Assembly: GCA_948607205.1 (NCBI GenBank)
Contig: CAPERS010000018.1
Coordinates: 1 to 8,851, forward strand
Source: an uncultured Eubacteriales bacterium
Lineage (GTDB): Bacteria; Bacillota; Clostridia; Christensenellales; UBA1242
Length of the DNA stretch: 8,851 nt
Direction: 5' to 3'
Of this stretch, positions 1 through 4,867 are shown piece by piece. The position numbers and the translations under genes were made by a program. Below the pieces are notes generated by a model. It was not told where the DNA came from, did no database searches, and worked only from the letters and a program-made list of their open reading frames with translations. Numbering within the stretch: position 1 is the stretch's first letter; the number at the start of each line of letters is the position of its first letter.

Positions 1-1
1 T

Positions 2-313
2 TCTCAGGAATATAGCAGTTATTTAAGAGATGTCCAAAATGTTCAGAATAACAATAACCTAGGAACTGGATATAAACAACAATATCAAGCAAGCCGATAT
101 AATCAATACATAAATGCAATTATGCCGTATCAAACACGAAAGACAAATTTACAAGAACAATGGAAAAATAAACTGGAATACGTAAAATATAATGATTTAT
201 ATAATAATGTTGAGAAACAACTTGATAGTGATATTACAAAAATTAAAAATAAATATAAAACTCAAATCGAAAATATAAACAAGAATATAAATATATTGAT
301 ATCAAAAAGGTAA
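2..313 (+). CDS. Unrecognised protein, C-terminal part (5' end outside window)
   Basis: The reading frame is open from base 2 to a TAA at 311-313, giving 103 visible residues; the start codon lies before the window. The first ATG inside (base 122) is probably internal, because the frame continues upstream with the same composition and there is no ribosome binding site before it. The product is rich in Asn, Gln, Tyr and Lys. Its last 50 or so residues (KLEYVKYNDLYNNVEKQLDS and onward) are charged and heptad-like, suggesting a coiled-coil tail. I recognise no domain. Such tails occur in phage structural proteins and in surface or cytoskeletal proteins, but nothing here decides between them. The gene ends 27 bp before the rplJ promoter and no clear terminator separates them. 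I am fairly confident it is coding and have no idea of its function. Confidence 0.6.
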   Translation, partial: SQEYSSYLRDVQNVQNNNNLGTGYKQQYQASRYNQYINAIMPYQTRKTNLQEQWKNKLEYVKYNDLYNNVEKQLDSDITKIKNKYKTQIENINKNINILISKR

Positions 314-339
314 TTTTTTAAAAAACTTTTCAAAAATTG

Positions 340-368
340 TTGACAAGTGCGAAATTTATATGTATAAT
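340..368 (+). promoter_or_regulatory. SigA-type promoter of rplJ-rplL
   Basis: A perfect -35 box TTGACA (340-345) and a perfect -10 box TATAAT (363-368) are separated by the optimal 17 bp. Transcription would start near base 375, about 170 bp before rplJ, leaving room for the L10 leader. A perfect consensus fits a ribosomal-protein operon that is then throttled by its leader. Confidence 0.85.
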
Positions 369-374
369 AGCCTT

Positions 375-507
375 GTTAAAATGAAATCTATCCATAGACA
401 GCAAGTGTGAAAGCATAAACACTCGAGGTGTGCTTGCCGAGGAAGAAGGAAATATATTGATACTTTTATCTCTATGCCTTTTTCCCGAGGCGTAGAGATT
501 TTGTTTT
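375..507 (+). ncRNA. Ribosomal protein L10 leader (autoregulatory mRNA leader)
   Basis: The untranslated leader before rplJ carries the conserved core of the L10 leader family: an AGACAGCAAG segment at 396-405 and a CTTGCCGAGG segment at 433-442. GCAAG (401-405) pairs with CTTGC (433-437), and GTGT (405-408) can pair with ACAC (419-422) inside it. In Bacillota, excess L10-L12 complex binds this kinked stem and favours termination further down. A terminator hairpin follows at 468-507. A competing antiterminator is visible: GGAAGAAGG (441-449) pairs with CCTTTTTCC (477-485) over 9 bp with a single G-U, taking bases 477-479 away from the terminator stem. The core motifs and the position directly before rplJ make the family call strong; the outer boundaries are approximate. 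Confidence 0.85.
468..507 (+). terminator. Attenuator terminator of the L10 leader
   Basis: A 12-bp stem, ATCTCTATGCCT (468-479) with AGGCGTAGAGAT (488-499), contains one G-U pair, closes an 8-nt loop and is followed by TTTTGTTTT. It sits between the promoter and rplJ, so it is a conditional terminator rather than the end of the upstream gene. Confidence 0.85.
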
Positions 508-544
508 AATAAACACAAAATTCTATTTAAAGGGAGGAAAAGTC

Positions 545-1060
545 ATGAGTGCTAATATAGAAGCAAAAAAACTTGTGGTTGAAGAAATCAAAGAAAAACT
601 TTCAAAGTCAAAATCTGTGACTTTCGTTGACTACAAAGGCTTGACCGTTAGTGAAGACACTGCTATGCGCAGAGAATTCAAGAAAAACGGCGCTGAATAT
701 AAAGTATATAAAAACACATTACTTTCTCTTGCACTCAACGAACTCGGAATCAATGTGGCCGAAAATATGTTGCAAGGCACAACCGCTGTTGCGTTCAGTT
801 ATAATGACGAAGTGGCAGGTGCAAAAATCGCTTGCGAAAGCGCAACAAAAACAAAAAAATTGGCTGTAAAATTTGGTTTACTTAATGGTAACTTCGTTGA
901 AGGCAAAGAAATCGAAGAACTCGCAAAACTTCCAAGCAAAGAAGTGCTTATTGCAAAACTTCTTGGAACACTCAATGCGCCTGCTAGCGCACTTGTTAGA
1001 GTTCTTAATGCCCCTACACAAGGGCTTGCAATCGCTCTTAATGCGATTGCCACAAAGTAA
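545..1060 (+). CDS. rplJ: 50S ribosomal protein L10
   Basis: L10 (uL10) anchors the L7/L12 stalk to 23S rRNA and, bound to L12, represses its own mRNA through the leader upstream. The 171-aa length is normal for bacterial L10. Family landmarks are the N-terminal VDYKGLTV (residues 28-35) and KVYKNTL (53-59) of the rRNA-binding domain, and an Ala/Leu-rich C-terminal helix (about 132-171, with LLGTLNAPASALVRVLNAP) that binds L12 dimers. The ATG is preceded at 7 nt by a strong AGGGAGG ribosome binding site (531-537). It is the first gene of a two-gene operon, with rplL starting 38 bp downstream. rplK-rplA, often found upstream in bacteria, is not adjacent here. Confidence 0.97.
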   Translation: MSANIEAKKLVVEEIKEKLSKSKSVTFVDYKGLTVSEDTAMRREFKKNGAEYKVYKNTLLSLALNELGINVAENMLQGTTAVAFSYNDEVAGAKIACESATKTKKLAVKFGLLNGNFVEGKEIEELAKLPSKEVLIAKLLGTLNAPASALVRVLNAPTQGLAIALNAIATK

Positions 1061-1098
1061 CATAAGGTTACAAATAAAATTTTAGGAGGAAAAATAAA

Positions 1099-1473
1099 AT
1101 GGCAAATCTTGAAAAAATGATCGAAGAAATCAAATCACTCACAATCGTTGAAGTGGCAGAACTTGTAAAGAAACTCGAAGAAGAATTCGGCGTTTCAGCT
1201 GCTGCTCCTGTTGCAGTTGCTGCTGCTCCTGCTGGTGCTGCTGCTCCTGCTGCTGAGGAAAAGAGCGAATTCACAGTTGAACTCGCTGAAATCGGCGCAA
1301 ACAAAATCGCTGTTATCAAAGTTGTTCGCGAAATCACTGGTCTTGGACTTGGCGAAGCTAAAGCTCTCGTTGAAGCTGCTCCAAAGGCTATCAAAGAAAA
1401 CGTTCCAGCTGCTGAGGCTAAAGATATCGAAGCTAAACTTAAAGAAGCTGGCGCAACAGTTAAACTTAAATAA
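1099..1473 (+). CDS. rplL: 50S ribosomal protein L7/L12
   Basis: L7/L12 forms the flexible stalk that recruits and activates the translational GTPases. The 124-aa protein has the full family layout: N-terminal dimerisation and L10-binding domain (1-33, with LTIVEVAELVKKLEEEFGVS), an Ala/Pro hinge (34-54), and a globular C-terminal domain (57-124) with the factor-binding segment KVVREITGLGLGEAKALVE (74-92). The ribosome binding site TAGGAGG (1083-1089) is well placed. The hinge is coded mostly with GCT, giving an internally repetitive stretch at 1196-1255, typical codon bias for a very highly expressed gene. It is transcribed with rplJ and ends at a strong terminator 30 bp downstream, so it is not co-transcribed with rpoB here. 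Confidence 0.97.
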   Translation: MANLEKMIEEIKSLTIVEVAELVKKLEEEFGVSAAAPVAVAAAPAGAAAPAAEEKSEFTVELAEIGANKIAVIKVVREITGLGLGEAKALVEAAPKAIKENVPAAEAKDIEAKLKEAGATVKLK

Positions 1474-1503
1474 ATTAAATTTTATAAATGAATTTTGTGT
1501 TTT

Positions 1504-1534
1504 AAAAAAACTAGGTCACTCACCTAGTTTTTTT
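1504..1534 (+). terminator. Terminator of the rplJ-rplL operon
   Basis: A perfect 13-bp stem (1504-1516 with 1522-1534), made of A7 plus CTAGGT and its complement ending in T7, closes a 5-nt loop CACTC. The symmetric A and T runs mean it could also work on the minus strand, but no minus-strand gene lies close by. Confidence 0.9.
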
Positions 1535-1581
1535 CATTTTCTCAAATTTCTTGCATAAATTAAATTGCAATAAGTTGGTTG

Positions 1582-1610
1582 TTGACATAAAATGCTTTTA
1601 ATATTATAAT
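1582..1610 (+). promoter_or_regulatory. SigA-type promoter of the 127-aa gene
   Basis: TTGACA (1582-1587) and TATAAT (1605-1610) are separated by 17 bp, a full consensus match. The predicted start near 1617 leaves only about 16 nt of leader, which contains the GGAG ribosome binding site. It lies 48 bp after the rplL terminator, so the next gene is a separate transcription unit. Confidence 0.85.
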
Positions 1611-1632
1611 CCATAAAAAAGGAGAAAATATA

Positions 1633-2016
1633 GTGGGGAAAGATTTTTACAGTTTCAATGACGTGATTGAAGATGCTTTAATATCACACGGGAATCCATA
1701 TCATATTTTGAGTTATGCGATAAAGAATAAAAAATTCAAAAATATCAATTTAATAGAACTTATTAAGGCTTCAATTAAGGTATGCAAAGCTGAACAACTT
1801 GAATCGCTCACACAACTTGCCATTCGAAGTCAAGATGCAGAAATAATTTATCACTTTGCCTATTATGCTCCACTTTCTCAAACAGATGTGCTTGGAGAAG
1901 CTTTGCTTAAATTGGGCGATATACAATACTTGCGAAAATTCCAACATCACATTTTAGGACTCAACGCCGAGAGTTTTGGCAATAACACTGACGAAAACGA
2001 AGGACAACTTAACTGA
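1633..2016 (+). CDS. Unrecognised 127-aa protein, helical, possibly repeat-containing
   Basis: The GTG start is set by a ribosome binding site, GGAG (1621-1624), 8 nt upstream, and by a consensus promoter just before it. It stops at TGA (2014-2016). I do not recognise the family. The sequence is predicted-helical from about residue 10 to 107, with no signal peptide, no membrane segment and only one Cys. A weak internal repeat is visible with 28-residue spacing: DAEIIYHFA (68-76) resembles DIQYLRKFQ (96-104), as in paired-helix solenoids. The last 20 residues are polar and probably disordered. The product is probably cytoplasmic and may be a small protein-protein interaction module. The strong promoter and position between the stalk operon and the next unknown gene argue that it is real and expressed; its function is unknown. 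Confidence 0.75.
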   Translation: MGKDFYSFNDVIEDALISHGNPYHILSYAIKNKKFKNINLIELIKASIKVCKAEQLESLTQLAIRSQDAEIIYHFAYYAPLSQTDVLGEALLKLGDIQYLRKFQHHILGLNAESFGNNTDENEGQLN

Positions 2017-2094
2017 ATAAAAAAAATAACTTGAATCAAACAAAAAACCATCAAACATAACCCTAAAATTCTACAATTTTTTCAAAATCCCCTA

Positions 2095-2123
2095 TTGACA
2101 AAAGGACATAAATGTGATAGAAT
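2095..2123 (+). promoter_or_regulatory. SigA-type promoter of the 235-aa gene, with extended -10
   Basis: TTGACA (2095-2100) is followed after 17 bp by TAGAAT (2118-2123). The -10 is preceded by TGA at 2115-2117, giving the TGn extended -10 form that can compensate for the one mismatch. The predicted start near 2130 gives a leader of about 20 nt. The preceding gene has no convincing terminator, so read-through from 1633-2016 is also possible. Confidence 0.75.
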
Positions 2124-2151
2124 TCATTGGTAGAAAAAAAAGGAGAAAATT

Positions 2152-2859
2152 ATGATTGAAACTTCACGAAGATTTTTTATTGACAGATTAAAAAAGGAAA
2201 AGAAAATTTTTGATGAATATAAATATGTTATAAACCCAACAAGCAATCTTTTGCTTATGGGCAATTTGGCTTTCAAAAATGTTGTTAAAGCTTTCCAAAG
2301 CGATGCTTATTCTTTTGAAGAAATTGCTGAGCAAATCAAGATATTTATCTGGCAAGCTGATATAACAGAAAATGAAAAAATTGAATACGTTAAATTTATC
2401 GAAGAAATTTACCCTCTTCAAATAGCTTATAACAGAAAATATGGCATGGAAGAATTTAACTTCGTTAATCAAACTTCAAATCAAGTTTCAACACAAAGAA
2501 AACCAAGAGTGGCTAAAAAGGGTAAGGGCATGGTTTCATATGTTGAAAACAATGATTTGTTTGTTAAACTTGTTATACATTTCCAGAATAAATTTAACTA
2601 TTACTGCCAAAATCATAGTCAAGAAGAAATTGATAAAACAGCAACAGATATAGGCAACAAAATCAAAACGATGGCTGGTGTTGAGGGCCTTGAAGGCGGA
2701 GCGGTCTTTGCTGAAATCGAAAACAAAATTTATGAAAGCAATTATTCTAACAGTAAAAAAGATGATGTTGCATCATTTATTCTTCGCATTATTCCAACTC
2801 ATGCCAAAGCGGAAGACTCTTCTGAAAGAAACTCAAATGAGCCAAACATGGATTTATAA
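2152..2859 (+). CDS. Unrecognised 235-aa protein with two helical halves
   Basis: The ATG start has a strong AAGGAG ribosome binding site (2140-2145) and a promoter directly upstream. I recognise no family. What can be seen is an N-terminal helical, charged region (about 1-100, including RRFFIDRLKKEKKIFDEY), a very basic linker (about 116-126, RKPRVAKKGKG), a second helical region (about 128-215) and an acidic/polar disordered tail with DSSERNSNEPN. There is no signal peptide or membrane segment, so the protein is probably cytoplasmic. The basic linker could touch nucleic acid, but that is inference from charge only. It is the last plus-strand gene before the convergent terminator shared with cysS. 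Together with the 127-aa gene it forms an orphan pair; a shared role is possible but not shown. Confidence 0.75.
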   Translation: MIETSRRFFIDRLKKEKKIFDEYKYVINPTSNLLLMGNLAFKNVVKAFQSDAYSFEEIAEQIKIFIWQADITENEKIEYVKFIEEIYPLQIAYNRKYGMEEFNFVNQTSNQVSTQRKPRVAKKGKGMVSYVENNDLFVKLVIHFQNKFNYYCQNHSQEEIDKTATDIGNKIKTMAGVEGLEGGAVFAEIENKIYESNYSNSKKDDVASFILRIIPTHAKAEDSSERNSNEPNMDL

Positions 2860-2881
2860 TCATCGAAAAATAAAATTATTT

Positions 2882-2915
2882 AAAAAATACTAGACAATTT
2901 TGCCTAGTCTTTTTT
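2882..2915. terminator. Bidirectional terminator between the 235-aa gene and cysS
   Basis: A6 (2882-2887) and T6 (2910-2915) flank a stem ACTAG (2889-2893) with CTAGT (2904-2908) and an inner CA/TG pair (2895-2896 with 2901-2902) closing a 4-nt loop. It serves the plus-strand gene ending at 2859 and the minus-strand cysS ending at 2960. The 2894/2903 position is an A-C mismatch in plus RNA but a G-U pair in minus RNA, so the hairpin should be more stable in the cysS direction. Confidence 0.8.
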
Positions 2916-2959
2916 ATTTTTAACAACTTTTTAATAAAGCTTTCTTGCATATTTTACAA

Positions 2960-4381
2960 TCAGTTTTTGACAATTTCATAGCCATCTTTGCTGTCTTTTA
3001 TAGTGTAGCCACGTTTTGCAAGTTCATCGCGAAGTCTATCAGCCTCTGCCCAGTTTCTCTCCTGCTTTGCCTGCCAGCGCGCCTTTGCAAGTTCTTCAAT
3101 TTCTGGATCAAGTTTTTCTTTGCTTCCCTTATTATTTTCCTCAAAAACAAGACCTAAAACATCTTTGACAATTCTTTTAACCACAAAATTGACTTCCTTT
3201 GCTTTTTCCAAGTCTTTGCTTTGGATGACTGTGTTTCCAATTTTAACAAGGTTTAAAATTTGAGCGATAAGCACAGGCGTGTTGAAGTCATCGTTCATGG
3301 CATCAACGCAAGCGTCAAAAACATCTTTAACCTCACCGTTTGGCTCTTTTTCTTCCTTAGTCAAACTTTCAACTGCCCTTATCATTTCGCCAAGTCTTGT
3401 GTATTGTTTTTGTGCAGTTTTAAGACCTTCATCGTTGAAGTCAATGATGCTTCTATAATGGAACATTGAAACAAAGTAGCGAACAACCATTGCGCCATAC
3501 TTATCAAACAAATCTGAAAGAGTGATAAAATTGCCAAGGCTTTTGCCCATTTTTGTGCCGTTAACAGTTACAAGGTTATTGTGCATGAAAAAGTTCATTG
3601 GCACAGCGCCAGTCAAGATGTCGCCTTGAGCGCATTCGCATTCGTGATGTGGAAAGAGGTTATCAATTCCGCCACCGTGAATATCAAATTTCTCACCTAA
3701 GAACTTTCTGCCAAGAACCGAGCATTCAATATGCCAGCCTGGGCAACCTTTGCCCCAAGGGCTATCCCACTGCATGAGTGTGTTTTTGTCTACTGCTTTC
3801 CAGAGCGCAAAATCTTCTGGACTTTTTTTATCAGAAGCAACCTCAATTCGCTCACCACTGACATTTTCATCAAGACGTCTGTTTGAAAGTTGACCATAAT
3901 TTGAATACTTTCTCACATCAAAGTAAACATTGCCCTCGCTTGTCACATAGCCATAGCCTTTGTCAACAATGTCCTTTACGGCGTCAATGATTTCAATAAT
4001 GAAGCCAGTTGCTCTTGCAGAGATTGATGGACGCAAAATGTTGAGCGCATCCATTGCGTCAAAGTATTCGCATTCATATTTATATGCAATCTCATATGGG
4101 TCAAGTTTTTCAAGTTTGGCTTGACGAGAAATTTTATCTTCACCTTCGTCGCCGTCACCAACAAGGTGTCCTACATCGGTGATGTTTTGAACATATTTGA
4201 CCTTATAACCCAAAAACTTGAAAAAGCGATGAACGATATCGAAAGAGATATAGCTCTTCGCGTGGCCAAGATGAGGAGGTCCGTAAACTGTTGGTCCGCA
4301 AACATACATTCCAACATGTCCTTCGGTGACAGGAGTGAACTCTTCCTTTCGTCTTGTTAATGTGTTATATATTTTAAGCAT
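2960..4381 (-). CDS. cysS: Cysteinyl-tRNA synthetase
   Basis: This class I synthetase charges tRNA-Cys with cysteine in the cytoplasm. At 473 aa it has the usual full length. Visible landmarks are MYVCGPTVYGPPHLGHAK (25-42), holding zinc-ligand Cys28 and the HIGH-type motif HLGH (37-40); the second zinc ligand Cys220 in GWHIECS; His245 and Glu249 in FPHHECE completing the zinc site; the KMSKS-type loop as KMGKS (277-281); and the typical C-terminal anticodon-binding end (NWAEADRLRDELAKRGYTI, 443-461). The PPHLGH and KMGKS forms differ from the Escherichia coli enzyme but keep the functional residues. HHECEC adds two cysteines (248, 250) beside the zinc ligands. An AGGGGA ribosome binding site precedes the start. 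It lies 11 bp behind the MarR-type gene and is almost certainly co-transcribed with it. No T-box leader is present. Confidence 0.97.
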   Translation of the reverse strand: MLKIYNTLTRRKEEFTPVTEGHVGMYVCGPTVYGPPHLGHAKSYISFDIVHRFFKFLGYKVKYVQNITDVGHLVGDGDEGEDKISRQAKLEKLDPYEIAYKYECEYFDAMDALNILRPSISARATGFIIEIIDAVKDIVDKGYGYVTSEGNVYFDVRKYSNYGQLSNRRLDENVSGERIEVASDKKSPEDFALWKAVDKNTLMQWDSPWGKGCPGWHIECSVLGRKFLGEKFDIHGGGIDNLFPHHECECAQGDILTGAVPMNFFMHNNLVTVNGTKMGKSLGNFITLSDLFDKYGAMVVRYFVSMFHYRSIIDFNDEGLKTAQKQYTRLGEMIRAVESLTKEEKEPNGEVKDVFDACVDAMNDDFNTPVLIAQILNLVKIGNTVIQSKDLEKAKEVNFVVKRIVKDVLGLVFEENNKGSKEKLDPEIEELAKARWQAKQERNWAEADRLRDELAKRGYTIKDSKDGYEIVKN

Positions 4382-4392
4382 AATTTCCCCTA

Positions 4393-4776
4393 TTATATTA
4401 TCTTATTCATAAAATCAATTATTGTTCCCAGCGCTTTATCAACTTCAATCGAAGTTGCACCAAGAGAAGATTCAAGTTCAGACTCATATTTTTCTAGTTC
4501 TTCCCTTCCTTTTTCAGTCAAGCGCATAGTGCGACATCGTCTATCAATTTCAGCTTGATTGATTTCAACAAGTCCTTCTTTTTCAAGTTCACTTGTGAGT
4601 AGTGCAAAGTTAGATTTTTTTATTCCCAACTTTTCAATAATCATGCTGACAGAGAGGTTTTGATAAACCGAAGTGAAATACAAAACTTTGAGTCGCAGAA
4701 GTGGTGCGTTTTTGCGACTTTTAAGCAAATTTTCAGTTAATGATTCAATTTCTATGATTTTTCTTGCTCTTTCCAT
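4393..4776 (-). CDS. MarR-family winged-helix transcriptional regulator
   Basis: MarR proteins are dimeric winged-helix repressors, often regulating their own operon and divergent neighbours. The 127-aa product has the helix-turn-helix region LSVSMIIEKLGIKKSNFALL (41-60), the recognition-helix end SELEKEGLV (62-70), and the family's wing with DRRCRTMRLTEKG (78-90), followed by a long C-terminal dimerisation helix. At 127 aa it is at the short end of the family. Its only Cys (residue 81) lies in the wing. The start has just a weak AACGAG-type ribosome binding site, about 8 nt away. It is the first gene of an operon with cysS and is divergent from recD2, so both are the first candidates for its targets. 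The ligand is unknown. Confidence 0.85.
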   Translation of the reverse strand: MERARKIIEIESLTENLLKSRKNAPLLRLKVLYFTSVYQNLSVSMIIEKLGIKKSNFALLTSELEKEGLVEINQAEIDRRCRTMRLTEKGREELEKYESELESSLGATSIEVDKALGTIIDFMNKII

Positions 4777-4798
4777 GTGTAAAACTCGTTATAACACT

Positions 4799-4827
4799 AG
4801 TATAATCAAAATTTTTGTTTGTTGCAA
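4799..4827 (-). promoter_or_regulatory. Promoter of the marR-cysS unit
   Basis: On the minus strand, TTGCAA (4827-4822) and TATACT (4804-4799) are 17 bp apart. Transcription would start near 4792, giving a leader of only about 16 nt before the marR start at 4776. That is too short for a T-box or other riboswitch. Confidence 0.65.
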
Positions 4828-4851
4828 GCGTTTTTGCTTGATTTTTAATAT
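4822..4851 (+). promoter_or_regulatory. Possible recD2-comF promoter sharing the same -35 hexamer
   Basis: TTGCAA (4822-4827) is its own reverse complement. Read on the plus strand it lies 18 bp before TAATAT (4846-4851), a usable -10. The start of transcription would be near 4858, about 10 nt before the recD2 ATG, so the leader would be very short or absent. CAAGC (4825-4829) and GCTTG (4836-4840) form an inverted repeat inside the spacer that could be an operator. This is weaker evidence than for the minus-strand promoter. Confidence 0.35.
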
Positions 4852-4867
4852 AAATAGGTATTAAAAT

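Noticed and set aside
330..518. Minus-strand open frame across the rplJ leader
   Set aside because: It is antisense to a recognised L10 leader, has no ribosome binding site and covers the attenuator hairpin.
1211..1558. Leu-rich plus-strand frame overlapping rplL
   Set aside because: It is a frame-shifted reading of the Ala-rich rplL hinge and runs through the terminator.
2065..2082. AAAATT-CTAC-AATTTT hairpin followed by TT, a possible terminator of the 127-aa gene
   Set aside because: All six pairs are A-T, so the stem would be too unstable; such matches arise by chance in AT-rich spacers.
4784..4801. GTTATAAC palindrome and a wider imperfect symmetry (6 of 9 pairs) overlapping the marR -10, as a MarR operator
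   Set aside because: An 8-bp palindrome is expected by chance in about 90 bp of AT-rich DNA, and the two symmetry centres do not coincide. Left as untested.
4782..4867. Search for a Cys T-box or other riboswitch before marR-cysS
   Set aside because: No T-box motif is present and the promoter leaves only about 16 nt of leader.
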